A DNA stretch of 64,000 nt from Curtobacterium sp. MCBA15_001 (GTDB taxonomy: Bacteria > Actinomycetota > Actinomycetes > Actinomycetales > Microbacteriaceae). Location: NCBI RefSeq assembly GCF_001864835.1, contig NZ_MJGI01000021.1, forward strand, positions 241,822 through 305,821. The letters are read 5' to 3'. Below, piece by piece: positions 8,533-17,775 of the stretch. The notes below the pieces were generated by a model that did no database searches, was not told the DNA's origin, and saw only the letters and a list, made by a program, of their open reading frames with translations. The position numbers were made by a program, and so were the translations under genes. The stretch's first letter is position 1; each line of letters starts with the position of its first letter.

Positions 8533-9365
8533 CCACCGCACTCGCCCTGCCCGGACTGCTCGACGCCGCCCGGACGACCCACCACGGCGTCGGCGCCTTC
8601 AACGTCGTGCTCCTCGAACACGCCGAGGCGATCGTGACCGGGGCCGAACGCGCCGGTCACCCCGTCGTCCTGCAGATCAGTGAGAACTGCGTGCGGTACC
8701 ACGGCGGTCTCGCACCGATCACGACGGCGACCCAGGCGATCGCGCGGGCGGCCGACGTCGAGGTCCTCGTGCACCTGGACCACGTCGAGGACCCCGACCT
8801 CGTCACCCAGGGCATCGCGCTCGGGGTCGACTCGATCATGTACGACGGCTCACGCCTGGACCACGACCACAACGTCGCGGCGACGCGGGACCTCGCCGCC
8901 CTGTGCCACCGCGCCGGCATCGCCATCGAGGCCGAACTCGGCGAGGTCGGCGGCAAGGACGGCGTGCACGCGCCGGGGGTCCGGACCGACCCGGACGAGG
9001 CAGCGGCGTTCGTGGCCGCGACCGGTGTCGACGCCCTGGCGGTCGCCGTGGGCACCTCGCACGCCATGCAGACGCGGGAGGCCTCGGTGGACCGCGAGCT
9101 CGTCACCCGGCTGCGTGCGGCGGTCCCGGTGCCGCTCGTCCTGCACGGCTCGTCCGGGCTGTCGGACGCCGAGCTGCAGGGTGCGGTCGCTGCGGGCATG
9201 ACGAAGATCAACATCTCCACGCACCTGAACGGGCTGTTCACCCGGGCGCTCCGCACCGTGCTCGACGACCGACCCGACGTCGTCGACCCGCGTCGGTACG
9301 TCGCGGCCGGACGGGACGCGATCGCCACGGAGACCGCGCGTCTGCTCGAGCTGCTGGCAGCCTGA
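8529..9365 (+). CDS. Class II ketose-bisphosphate aldolase (tagatose/fructose)
   Basis: Zinc-dependent aldolase of 278 residues, the length of GatY/AgaY/FbaA enzymes. Catalytic Asp84 and zinc His85 lie in VHLDHVED; the EAELGEVGG segment (134-142), His178 (GTSHAM), His206 (LHGSSG) and KINIST (226-231) supply the other zinc and phosphate contacts. The ATG at 8529 overlaps the kinase stop (ATGA); an open frame further upstream in this register is not part of the gene. It cleaves the ketose bisphosphate to dihydroxyacetone phosphate and glyceraldehyde 3-phosphate and ends the operon. Confidence 0.9.
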   Translation: MTTALALPGLLDAARTTHHGVGAFNVVLLEHAEAIVTGAERAGHPVVLQISENCVRYHGGLAPITTATQAIARAADVEVLVHLDHVEDPDLVTQGIALGVDSIMYDGSRLDHDHNVAATRDLAALCHRAGIAIEAELGEVGGKDGVHAPGVRTDPDEAAAFVAATGVDALAVAVGTSHAMQTREASVDRELVTRLRAAVPVPLVLHGSSGLSDAELQGAVAAGMTKINISTHLNGLFTRALRTVLDDRPDVVDPRRYVAAGRDAIATETARLLELLAA

Positions 9366-9429
9366 GCAGCAGCGCGCCAGGACGGCAGCGCGGCAGCGCG
9401 GCAGCCGGTTGCCCAGCGCCGTCGGCGTG

Positions 9430-10812
9430 TCAGCAGAGCGGGACGTTCACCGCCAGACCGCCCATCGCGGTCTCCTTGTACTTGGTCGACATGTCCGCGC
9501 CGGTCTGCCGCATCGTCTCGACGACCTGGTCGAGCGACACGTGGTGCACCCCGTCGCCGCGGAGCGCCATGCGTGCGGCGTTGATCGCCTTGTTCGCCGC
9601 GATCGCGTTCCGCTCGATGCACGGGATCTGCACGAGTCCGCCGATCGGGTCGCACGTCAGCCCGAGGTTGTGCTCCATCGCGATCTCGGCCGCGTTCTCG
9701 ACCTGTTCCGGCGTGCCGCCCAGGACCTCGGCGAGTCCGGCAGCCGCCATCGACGCGGCCGAGCCGACCTCGCCCTGGCACCCGACCTCGGCGCCGGAGA
9801 TCGAGGCGCGCTCCTTGTAGATCGAGCCGATCGCGCCCGCCGTCAGCAGGAACCGCACGACCGCGTCGTCCCGGAGCTCGGCGGTGATCGCGGGCACGTA
9901 GGTCAGGGCGTACGCCAGCACGGCAGGGATGATGCCCGCGGCACCGTTCGTCGGCGCGGTGACGACCCGCCCGCCGGAGGCGTTCTCCTCGTTGACGGCC
10001 ATCGCGGTGAGGTTGACCCACTCCATCGCGAACAGGGGGTCGTGCTCGGGATCGTCCCGCACGAGCTGCTCGTACCAGGTCGCGGCACGGCGACGGACGT
10101 CCAGCCCACCGGGGAGCGTGCCGACCCGACGGATGCTGCGTTCGACGCAGGACTCCATCACGTCGTGGATCGCGAGCAGGCCGGAGCGGACCTCGGCCTC
10201 GGTGCGGGTGACGGTCTCGTTCGCCAGGGCGATGCCGCTCATCGGCAGGCCGGTGGCAGCGCAGGCGGCGAGCAGCTCGGCACCGCTCGAGAACGGGTGC
10301 GGCACGGCGTCGACGACCGGGATGGCCGCTTCGCTCACCGCTGCCGGCTCGTCCTCGCCGTCGCGGGTGATGAACCCGCCACCGACCGAGTAGTAGGTCT
10401 CGACGACGAGCTCGGTCCCGCCGGCGTCGAACGCCCGCAGGCGCATGGCGTTGGGGTGGCGCGGCAGCATCGTCAGCGGGTGCTGCACCACGTCACGCAG
10501 TCGGAAGGGCACCTGCTGGCCGCCGGAGAGCCGGAGGACGCCGTCGCGCTCGAGTTCGTCGAGCGACACGGCCATGGCGTCGGGGTCGACGGACTCCGGT
10601 TGGGCACCTGTCAGTCCCGCCGCGACCGCACCGAGCGTGCCGTGGCCCTGCCCGGTCGACGCCAACGACCCGTACAGGTCGACCCGCACCGTGGCCACCG
10701 GCATCGCGGCGACCTGCTCGGCGAACGCGGCGGCAGCCCGCATCGGCCCCACGGTGTGCGAGCTCGACGGGCCGACACCGATGCTGAAGAGATCGAACAC
10801 GGAGACCGGCAC
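9430..10812 (-). CDS. sdaA: L-serine ammonia-lyase, iron-sulfur dependent, single chain
   Basis: Converts L-serine to pyruvate and ammonia in the cytoplasm. The 460-residue protein has both domains of the one-chain enzyme. The N-terminal domain opens with the [15 protein letters not shown] signature; the C-terminal domain carries cysteines 345, 387 and 398 that bind the [4Fe-4S] cluster, and a C-terminal Cys in the tail NVPLC like that of bacterial enzymes. The GTG start at 10812 is supported by TAGGGT ending six bases upstream, the pattern of a leaderless promoter. Convergent with the aldolase operon, no terminator clearly seen in the 64-base gap. Confidence 0.95.
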   Translation of the reverse strand: MPVSVFDLFSIGVGPSSSHTVGPMRAAAAFAEQVAAMPVATVRVDLYGSLASTGQGHGTLGAVAAGLTGAQPESVDPDAMAVSLDELERDGVLRLSGGQQVPFRLRDVVQHPLTMLPRHPNAMRLRAFDAGGTELVVETYYSVGGGFITRDGEDEPAAVSEAAIPVVDAVPHPFSSGAELLAACAATGLPMSGIALANETVTRTEAEVRSGLLAIHDVMESCVERSIRRVGTLPGGLDVRRRAATWYEQLVRDDPEHDPLFAMEWVNLTAMAVNEENASGGRVVTAPTNGAAGIIPAVLAYALTYVPAITAELRDDAVVRFLLTAGAIGSIYKERASISGAEVGCQGEVGSAASMAAAGLAEVLGGTPEQVENAAEIAMEHNLGLTCDPIGGLVQIPCIERNAIAANKAINAARMALRGDGVHHVSLDQVVETMRQTGADMSTKYKETAMGGLAVNVPLC

Positions 10813-10917
10813 GTCGCCACCCTAACCCGTCCGGACGGTGCGTCGGCGGCCCTCGGACGGCGGTGCGCCCTTCGTCGCCCGGTGCGAGCCTGGCAGCCCG
10901 CACCACGCCACCAACCG

Positions 10918-10994
10918 CGCACCACCCGTCAACCTCGCACCGTGCGCGGCACCGCCCCGCACCACCCGTCAACCACGCACCGTGCGCGACACCG
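10918..10994. repeat. Two 37-bp direct repeats
   Basis: A 37-bp unit beginning CGCACCACCCGTCAACC lies at 10918-10954 and again at 10958-10994 with two mismatches; a degenerate third start is seen near 10900. It fills the 185-base gap between the sdaA start and the PspC gene end. No gene or hairpin explains it. Confidence 0.6.
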
Positions 10995-10997
10995 CAC

Positions 10998-11192
10998 TCA
11001 GCGCCGGCGGCGGCCCTCGGACGGCATCAGGATCCACAGCAGGACGTAGGCGATCCACAGCGGCCCGGGGAACAGGCTGAGGAGGACCCAGACGACCCGG
11101 ACGAGGAACCTGGACCAGCCGAGACGATCGGCGATGCCGGCGCAGACACCGGCGAGCAGACGACCCGAACGAGGACGCGCAAGTGACTTCAT
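10998..11192 (-). CDS. PspC domain small membrane protein
   Basis: 64-residue protein matching the PspC domain: a basic start, the signature LLAGVCAGIADRLGW, and one long hydrophobic stretch (about residues 33-55) ending in a charged tail. Family members sit in the membrane and take part in phage-shock or envelope-stress responses, although short stand-alone forms like this one have no proven role. ATG 11192 has TAGCGT seven bases upstream, so a leaderless transcript is likely. It is followed downstream by the 37-bp repeats. Confidence 0.8.
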   Translation of the reverse strand: MKSLARPRSGRLLAGVCAGIADRLGWSRFLVRVVWVLLSLFPGPLWIAYVLLWILMPSEGRRRR

Positions 11193-11202
11193 GGCCCCGA
11201 CG

Positions 11203-12129
11203 CTACGGGATGAGGACGATCTTCCCCCGGGTGTGCCCCTGCTCGAGCTCCTCGAAGGCGTCCTGCACGCGCTCGAGCGGGTAGGTCGCGGCGACCGGCA
11301 CCTCGATCGCACCCTCGGCGACCATCTGCGCCAGCGCGCCGAGGATCTCCGGGTCGGCGGTGTCCGCGCTGCCTGAGGCCTTCGCCCCGACCTCGGCCGC
11401 GGCCGCGAACGCGATGACCGTCTCGATGCGCTCGGCCGGGATCCCGAGCGCGATGCCGAGGTGGACGTACTCCGCACCGTGCGTGTCGATGAGCGCGTCG
11501 ACGCCGTTCGTGGCGAGTTCCTCGATGCGCTGCTGCAGCCCGTCGCCGTACGCGACGGGTCGGGCACGCTTCGACGCGAGCCACTCGTGGTTCGCTTCGG
11601 ACGCGACGGCGATCACGTCGATGCCCTCGTTCGTGAGCAGCTGCGTGACGAACCCACCCACGCCACCCGCGGCACCGGAGACCACGACGGTCTCCCCCGC
11701 CCTCGGGTCGACGGCGCGCACGGCTGCGGCCGCGGTCGTCGCGACGATGTCCAGGCCACCGGCGACCGTCCAGTCCAGCAGCCGGGGCTTCTGCACGACC
11801 TGCTCCGCGGGGACGGAGACGTACTCGGCCTGGCTCGAGCGCTCCCACGACCAGCCGAGGACCTCTTCGCGCTCGTCCACGCCGTCGACGCCCTCGCCGA
11901 CCGCGACGACGATGCCCGCGAAGTCGGTGCCCTGGCCGGTCGGCAGGTCGCCGCCGAACACTCCTTGGCGGATCGCGGCCTCGCCGGGGTTGATCCCGGC
12001 GGCACGGACCCGGACGAGCACCCGCCCGGGCTCGACGGTGGGCACGGGGACGTCGGCCACGTGCAGCACGCTCCGGTCGCCCCACGCCTCGATGCGGACG
12101 GCTCGCATGGTCTCAGGAAGATCGCTCAT
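11203..12129 (-). CDS. MDR-family NADP-dependent quinone oxidoreductase-like protein
   Basis: Medium-chain dehydrogenase/reductase of 308 residues lacking the catalytic zinc cysteines, like zeta-crystallin/quinone reductases. An N-terminal GroES-like fold (INPGEAAIRQG, GTDFAGIV) is followed by a Rossmann domain with VVVSGAAGGVGGF. It would reduce quinones or enones with NADPH in the cytoplasm. ATG 12129 was preferred; TAGCGT lies eight bases upstream. Divergent from the shikimate-dehydrogenase-like gene, which starts 95 bases away. Confidence 0.88.
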   Translation of the reverse strand: MSDLPETMRAVRIEAWGDRSVLHVADVPVPTVEPGRVLVRVRAAGINPGEAAIRQGVFGGDLPTGQGTDFAGIVVAVGEGVDGVDEREEVLGWSWERSSQAEYVSVPAEQVVQKPRLLDWTVAGGLDIVATTAAAAVRAVDPRAGETVVVSGAAGGVGGFVTQLLTNEGIDVIAVASEANHEWLASKRARPVAYGDGLQQRIEELATNGVDALIDTHGAEYVHLGIALGIPAERIETVIAFAAAAEVGAKASGSADTADPEILGALAQMVAEGAIEVPVAATYPLERVQDAFEELEQGHTRGKIVLIP

Positions 12130-12223
12130 CCCGTCCGACGCTACCCCCGGTCGGTCGATCCCCCTGAGTGGAGCGGTCCATCGGCGTGGCAGCCGGGTCG
12201 TGTGACCGTGCGACACTGGCCCC

Positions 12224-13042
12224 ATGCCCATCCTCCACAAGGACATGCAGGTCTGCATCTCGCTCGCTGCCCGGCCGAGCAACATCGGCACCCGGTTCCA
12301 CAACTTCCTCTACGACGAGCTCGGGCTGGACTTCGTCTACAAGGCGTTCACGACGACCGACCTGCCCGGCGCCGTCACCGGGATCCGCGCGCTCGGCATC
12401 CGCGGTTGCTCGGTCTCGATGCCCTTCAAGGAGGCGATCATCCCGCTCGTCGACACGATCGAGGACTCGGCCGCGGCGATCCAGTCCGTCAACACCGTGG
12501 TGAACGACGACGGCGTGCTCACCGCGTCGAACACCGACTACGAGGCCGTCGCGTCACTCCTGGCCTCGCACGACGTCGACACCGGCTCGCGGGTGCTGCT
12601 GCGCGGTTCCGGCGGCATGGCGAAGGCCGTCACCGCGGCCTTCCGCGGCGCGGGCTTCGACCACCTGACCGTGGTCGCCCGGAACGAGGACACCGGTCCC
12701 GCCCTGGCCGACCAGTACGGCTACGCCTGGTCGCGCTCCGAGGCCGAGGCCGGCGACGCCGACCTGCTCGTCAACGTCACGCCGCTCGGCATGGACGGCG
12801 AGCAGGCGAACGCGCTCGCGTTCGAGCCGGACCGCATCGCTGCGGCGCACACCGTCTTCGACGTCGTCGCCTTCCCGTCGGAGACCCCGCTCGTGCGCGC
12901 CGGTCGGGCCGCCGACAAGCACGTCATCACGGGCGCCGAGGTCATCGCGCTGCAGGCAGCGCGGCAGTTCGAGCGGTACACCGGCGTCGCCCTGACCGAC
13001 GACCAGGTGCAGCGCGCGAGCGCGTTCAGCCGCACCGTCTGA
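12224..13042 (+). CDS. Shikimate dehydrogenase family protein
   Basis: NADP-dependent enzyme of 272 residues. The catalytic pair is present: Lys69 in MPFKEA and Asp105 in SNTDY. The nucleotide-binding loop GSGGMAKAV begins near 128. It departs from housekeeping AroE in lacking the SxS shikimate contacts at the start (it reads ISLAARPSN), so the substrate may be quinate or another cyclohexane acid; no aromatic-pathway genes adjoin it. GACACT lies six bases before the ATG, near the leaderless pattern. A family hairpin terminator follows the stop. Confidence 0.8.
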   Translation: MPILHKDMQVCISLAARPSNIGTRFHNFLYDELGLDFVYKAFTTTDLPGAVTGIRALGIRGCSVSMPFKEAIIPLVDTIEDSAAAIQSVNTVVNDDGVLTASNTDYEAVASLLASHDVDTGSRVLLRGSGGMAKAVTAAFRGAGFDHLTVVARNEDTGPALADQYGYAWSRSEAEAGDADLLVNVTPLGMDGEQANALAFEPDRIAAAHTVFDVVAFPSETPLVRAGRAADKHVITGAEVIALQAARQFERYTGVALTDDQVQRASAFSRTV

Positions 13043-13044
13043 CA

Positions 13045-13084
13045 GACGGGAGGAGCGCGGCGGGCCCGCCACGGGCCTCCCGTC
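13045..13084. terminator. Hairpin between convergent genes (GACGGGAGG family)
   Basis: GACGGGAGG (13045-13053) pairs perfectly with CCTCCCGTC (13076-13084), starting three bases after the shikimate-dehydrogenase-like stop and ending seven bases before the SRPBCC stop on the other strand. It serves both genes. Same core as hairpins at 21098, 32903, 42604 and 55029. Confidence 0.7.
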
Positions 13085-13091
13085 CGGTGCG

Positions 13092-13535
13092 TCAGCTGTT
13101 CCGGGCGCGACCGGCCGCGACCCAGCCGAGCCGACGGATGCTCTCGTGGTTGCGGATCCAGATGCCGGGCTGGGCGATGAAGCCGGGCACCAGCGAGCCG
13201 GGGCCCCGCACGGGGTTCTCCCGCAGCGTGACCTTGCAGCCGCGGGGATGTGGTTCCACATCGACCTCGACGCGGGCCTCACCCATCGGCCAGCCCCGCG
13301 CCTGGATCACCAACCGCCGCGGTTCGTCGAGCTCGAGCACGGTCGTGGTGTCGTTGATGACGAGCGGCCAGATGCCGAAGGAGTGGTGGATCTCCGTGCC
13401 GACCGCCGGCCAGCCGGGGTCCTCGCCGCGCATGCGGGACGCGCCGACCACCCACGTGGGGTAGAGCCAGCCGTCGCTGAGCACGTCGAAGACGTCCTCG
13501 GGCGAGCAGTGGACGATGCGGACGTTCTTGGCCAT
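13092..13535 (-). CDS. SRPBCC family (polyketide cyclase/START-like) protein
   Basis: 147-residue single-domain protein with the SRPBCC pattern: a start of the type NVRIVHCSPEDVFDVLSDGWLY, the alternating strands of the ligand pocket, and a C-terminal helix. Such proteins bind hydrophobic ligands or aid cyclase reactions. The gene begins five bases after the phytoene-desaturase-like gene ends, so both are one transcription unit and probably act on the same lipid or isoprenoid-like substrate. Exact function unknown. Confidence 0.82.
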   Translation of the reverse strand: MAKNVRIVHCSPEDVFDVLSDGWLYPTWVVGASRMRGEDPGWPAVGTEIHHSFGIWPLVINDTTTVLELDEPRRLVIQARGWPMGEARVEVDVEPHPRGCKVTLRENPVRGPGSLVPGFIAQPGIWIRNHESIRRLGWVAAGRARNS

Positions 13536-13540
13536 GGTGA

Positions 13541-14986
13541 TCAGTCCTCCGGAGACAGGTCGACGTCCTCCGACAGCCCGAAGGTGTGTCGCAGTGCGCT
13601 CCGTGCAGCATGCCACCCGGCCATGCCGTGCACACCGGGGCCGGGTGCCGCCGACTGCGACGACAGGTACATGCCGCCGCCCATCCGCCACGGGTCGCTC
13701 GACAGGACCGGGCGCTTGACCAGCTGCCAGAAGCTCGCGGCGCCGGCCGCGATGTCGCCGCCGACGTAGTTGGGGTTGTACTCGCCCATCTGCACCGCGG
13801 TCCGCGCGCTCGACGCCAGCACGGTGTCGCGGAAGCCCGGTGCGAAGCGCTCGATCTGCCGGGTGACGGCCTCGGTCGGGTCGATCGTCGACCCCGCGGG
13901 GACGTGTGCGTACGCCCAGAAGACGTGCTTGCCGGCGGGAGCACGCGACGGGTCCATGACCGTGGGCTCGGCGCCGAGCACGTACGGCTGCTCGGCGTGC
14001 TGCCCACGCGCGACGGCCTCCTCGGCCGCGGCGATCTCCTGCCGGGTGCCGCCGATGTGCACGGTGCCGGCGCGGCGCAGGTCGGCGTTCGTCCACGGCA
14101 CGGCATCGGAGAGGGCGAAGTCGACCTTCGCTGCCGCGTTGCCGAACCGGAAGCGGCGCAGCGCCCCTCGACGCGGGATCGGGATCTGGCTGCCGGCGAT
14201 CCGCAGCATGCCCGGCACGCTCGTGTCGAACAGCACGGCCTTGGCAGGGGTCAGGTCGCCGAGCGAACGCACCTCACGGCCGGTCTCGATCGTGCCGCCG
14301 TGTGCCAGCAGGTCCGCGGCGAGCGCGTCGACGATCGCCTGGCTGCCACCGATCGGCACCGGCCAGCCCCGGGCGTGTGCGTACGAGCCGAGCGACAGTG
14401 CCGCGGCGGCCGTCGACAGCGAGGGCATGTGCTGGATCGAGTGCGCCGCGACGCCGGACACCATCGCCGGGGCGACGTCCTGCCGGAACCGGGCGTTCCA
14501 CGCGCTGCTGCCCTGTTCGAGCGCACGCAGCCCGAAGCGCAGGACCGTCAGCGGGTGCCGCGGGACGTGCAGCAGCGCGTCGGTGGCGAAGTCGGCGACC
14601 TGGTCGGCACTCGCGGCGAGCGGTCCCATCAGGTTCCGGAAGGCCGCGCCGTCCGCCCCGAGCTGGGCGGCCGTGCGCTCCAGGTCCTGGTACGCGATGC
14701 CCGCGCGGCCGTTGTCGAGCGGGTGGCCGTACTGCACCTCGGGCAGGCGCAGCTCGATGCGGCGCTCCATCTGGAACAGCCGGAAGAACTCGGACTGCAG
14801 CGCCATCGGGTGTACGGCGGAGCAGACGTCGTGGTGGAAGCCCGGCAGCGTGAGCTCGGCCGTGCGTGCTCCCCCGCCGATGGTGTCGTTGCGCTCGACG
14901 ACCTCGACGGACAACCCGGCGCGCGCCAGGGTCACCGCAGCAGCGAGCCCGTTGGGTCCCGCCCCGACCACCACTGCATCGACCAT
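13541..14986 (-). CDS. Phytoene desaturase-like FAD-dependent oxidoreductase
   Basis: Flavoprotein of 481 residues. The dinucleotide-binding motif VVVGAGPNGLAAA begins at residue 6, followed by the GG-doublet region (ERNDTIGGGART) of the CrtI/amine oxidase superfamily; a C-terminal FAD segment is also present. Closer in pattern to the PYROXD2-like group than to true carotenoid CrtI, and no other carotenoid genes are nearby. ATG 14986 has TAGGCT seven bases upstream (leaderless). First gene of a two-gene operon with the SRPBCC protein. Confidence 0.87.
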   Translation of the reverse strand: MVDAVVVGAGPNGLAAAVTLARAGLSVEVVERNDTIGGGARTAELTLPGFHHDVCSAVHPMALQSEFFRLFQMERRIELRLPEVQYGHPLDNGRAGIAYQDLERTAAQLGADGAAFRNLMGPLAASADQVADFATDALLHVPRHPLTVLRFGLRALEQGSSAWNARFRQDVAPAMVSGVAAHSIQHMPSLSTAAAALSLGSYAHARGWPVPIGGSQAIVDALAADLLAHGGTIETGREVRSLGDLTPAKAVLFDTSVPGMLRIAGSQIPIPRRGALRRFRFGNAAAKVDFALSDAVPWTNADLRRAGTVHIGGTRQEIAAAEEAVARGQHAEQPYVLGAEPTVMDPSRAPAGKHVFWAYAHVPAGSTIDPTEAVTRQIERFAPGFRDTVLASSARTAVQMGEYNPNYVGGDIAAGAASFWQLVKRPVLSSDPWRMGGGMYLSSQSAAPGPGVHGMAGWHAARSALRHTFGLSEDVDLSPED

Positions 14987-15034
14987 GCGACCGAGCCTAC
15001 GAGTCCTGTACCCCGTGGGTGCTCAGCCGGTCGA

Positions 15035-15727
15035 TCAGATCACCGCTCGTCCCTCGTCGATGACGCAGTCCCGGCGCGCGAGGACCTCGTCGATCCGATG
15101 AGCACCGCGGAGGAACTGTTCTGCATCGGTGTCGATGAACCCCGCGATCTCGAGGACATCATCCCGGACGCGTTCGAGTGGAGCGCCGATGATCGGCTCG
15201 TGGTGCGCGAGGCGGTTGCGGAAGCGTCGGACTTCATCGAGCCTGCGGTGCAGCTGCTTGCGTCGGACCGTTCGCAGGCCGGGAAAGGCACGGACCATTC
15301 GAGGCTGCCACAGTGTGGTCTCGTAGCCGAATCGCGGGTCACGAGGGATGCCCGCGTCGGTGAGCCCAACCCAGAGTCCGAAGCTCGTGGCAGCCACGAC
15401 GTCATCCGCGGACGGCTCGTCCACGCCGCGACGCTGGAGGGTCGAGATCGCCCCGTCGACCGCGCGACGCTCGCGCTGCATCAGGTGTACAGCGGGATCG
15501 TTCCACCAGTCATCTGCACGGCCGGCTCGGAGGGCATCGTGAACGGCGTTCCGCAGGAGGACCTCGAGCCAGGCGATCGGGCCCCAGAAGGCAGTCGTGA
15601 GCTCCGTGTTCCAGGCGTAGAGCCTGAGCGCCCGGTGGACATGGCCGTCCTGGAGGGCCATGAAGCGCGCCAGCCGTGGCGCGCTGATGCGGTCCGGTAA
15701 GGCTCGGAACCGTGCGGGATCGATCAT
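15035..15727 (-). CDS. Abi-like (abortive infection) family protein
   Basis: 230-residue protein of the Abi_2/AbiD-AbiF group. It shows the conserved N-terminal segment RLYAWNTELTTAFW, the LEVLLRNAVHDAL helix and the C-terminal RNRLAHHEPI motif (a HEPN-like RNase signature, R-x4-H). Family members cause growth arrest on phage infection or act as toxins. ATG 15727 was chosen because the promoter at 15799-15826 excludes the longer reading frame; a GGGGGGAG site lies just upstream. No antitoxin gene is adjacent, so this looks like a solo defence gene. Confidence 0.85.
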   Translation of the reverse strand: MIDPARFRALPDRISAPRLARFMALQDGHVHRALRLYAWNTELTTAFWGPIAWLEVLLRNAVHDALRAGRADDWWNDPAVHLMQRERRAVDGAISTLQRRGVDEPSADDVVAATSFGLWVGLTDAGIPRDPRFGYETTLWQPRMVRAFPGLRTVRRKQLHRRLDEVRRFRNRLAHHEPIIGAPLERVRDDVLEIAGFIDTDAEQFLRGAHRIDEVLARRDCVIDEGRAVI

Positions 15728-15732
15728 CCACT

Positions 15733-15787
15733 CCCCCCAGGAACGACGATTGCCCCAGGAGTCCGGCTGGCCGAATGGTCCTGGGGC
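15733..15787 (-). promoter_or_regulatory. Structured leader of the Abi-like gene, possible translational switch
   Basis: In the roughly 65-base leader, arm A (GCCCCAGGA, 15787-15779) can pair with arm B (TCCTGGGGC, 15760-15752, 9 bp) or with arm C (TCCTGGGG, 15742-15735, 8 bp). Arm C overlaps the ribosome site GGGGGGAG. The A:B form leaves the site open; the A:C form closes it. Reading of a switch is inference; the three arms are seen directly. Confidence 0.5.
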
Positions 15788-15798
15788 GTTACAAGACG

Positions 15799-15826
15799 AT
15801 CGTACCAGCCGTGCCTGACATGTCAA
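15799..15826 (-). promoter_or_regulatory. Strong promoter of the Abi-like gene
   Basis: On the minus strand TTGACA (15826-15821) and TACGAT (15804-15799) are separated by 16 bases, the best housekeeping-type promoter in the window. The TGA stop of the preceding membrane-protein gene lies inside the -35 box. A 10-bp palindrome TGACATGTCA (15816-15825) overlaps the -35 and could bind a repressor. Confidence 0.7.
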
Positions 15827-16335
15827 GCATCAGATCGGATCGTGCGTTCGCGCAGCCGGTCGCGGACGACGTCCGCCGTGCCCGCCGGGTCCGCACACTG
15901 CACGACGTACTCGTGACCCGCGGTCGTGACGATGGACAGCGCGAGCCGGTTGCCGAGGATCAGCCCGGTCCGCCCCCGGAGCCACCGCAGCCCCGCGCCA
16001 CCGAACTCGGACCACGACTGCTCGACGGTCCGCACGGTCTCGATGTCAGTCAGCCCGATCGTCCGGCGGTACACCGGACGGAAGCGGACGGTGACCTCGT
16101 CGCGGACCGTCACCGAGACCGATCCGGCGACCATCACGACACCGACAGCGAGCACGAGCAGTCCCGGCGCCAGCGTCATCACCGCGAACCCGGCGCCAGC
16201 CTCGGCGACGACGGCCCACACGAGTACGACGACGGCCACGAAGGACAGCACCAGCGTCGCGCCGACCGCCTGCATCCAGGCGGGCGTCGCGATCCGGTCG
16301 ACCACAGGGGTGCGGTCTGACCCCGGGGCGCGCAC
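15823..16335 (-). CDS. Membrane protein with PH-like C-terminal domain, unknown function
   Basis: 170-residue protein not assigned to a named family. Two adjacent membrane helices (about residues 20-45 and 50-72) are followed by a soluble beta-rich half (VTVRFRPVYRRTIGLTDIETV) that resembles bacterial PH-like domains of small membrane proteins. GTG 16335 directly follows the stop of the upstream gene (TGAGTG) and is preceded by GGAGGA, so the two are translated together. Function unknown; an envelope role is the general expectation. Confidence 0.7.
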   Translation of the reverse strand: MRAPGSDRTPVVDRIATPAWMQAVGATLVLSFVAVVVLVWAVVAEAGAGFAVMTLAPGLLVLAVGVVMVAGSVSVTVRDEVTVRFRPVYRRTIGLTDIETVRTVEQSWSEFGGAGLRWLRGRTGLILGNRLALSIVTTAGHEYVVQCADPAGTADVVRDRLRERTIRSDA

Positions 16336-16566
16336 TCAGTCCTCCGACTTCGATCGCTGGGCACGGAGCCGGGCAGCCGTCCCCGCCAGGACGATCGCGG
16401 CCCAGAGGACGACTCCCCCGACCACGCGCTGCACGACCGACACCGGGCCGCCATGCCCGGAGGAGATCGCGGCGCTCAGCATGACCAGGACCGCGCTGAC
16501 GGGCAGGGGGATGCGGAGCGTGAGGCACGGGCGGAGAAGACGGCGAACGAACACGAGAGCGGCCAC
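16336..16566 (-). CDS. Small membrane protein, unknown function
   Basis: 76-residue protein with two predicted membrane helices (about 20-35 and 44-66) and a basic tail ending RLRAQRSKSED. GTG 16566 is the start; GACAGT lies five bases upstream, a weak leaderless-type signal. It abuts the PH-like membrane protein gene, with which it surely forms an operon. No family recognised. Confidence 0.6.
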   Translation of the reverse strand: MAALVFVRRLLRPCLTLRIPLPVSAVLVMLSAAISSGHGGPVSVVQRVVGGVVLWAAIVLAGTAARLRAQRSKSED

Positions 16567-16596
16567 ACGTCACTGTCGCACAATCCGCGGGAGTAA

Positions 16597-17682
<1,086 letters not shown>

Positions 17683-17708
17683 CCGCCCGGCGTCGCACCC
17701 CCTGACGA

Positions 17709-17740
17709 ACATCGCACCCCGGCGTACCGGGGTGCGATGT
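17709..17740. terminator. Perfect 14-bp hairpin between convergent genes
   Basis: ACATCGCACCCCGG (17709-17722) and its exact complement (17727-17740) flank a CGTA loop. It lies between the DUF4190-type gene and the GNAT gene, which converge, so it can end both. The half-unit CACCGGGGTGCGA recurs at once (17744-17756). Confidence 0.8.
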
Positions 17741-17775
17741 CCACACCGGGGTGCGAAGCGGCGGAGGACGGTCCG

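Noticed and set aside
6097-8541. Long open frame on the minus strand opposite the nagA and PfkB genes
   Set aside because: Low-complexity antisense translation; the plus strand carries complete catalytic motifs.
15728-15826. Longer N-terminus of the Abi-like protein starting near 15826
   Set aside because: That codon lies in the -35 box of the gene's own promoter, so it would not be transcribed.
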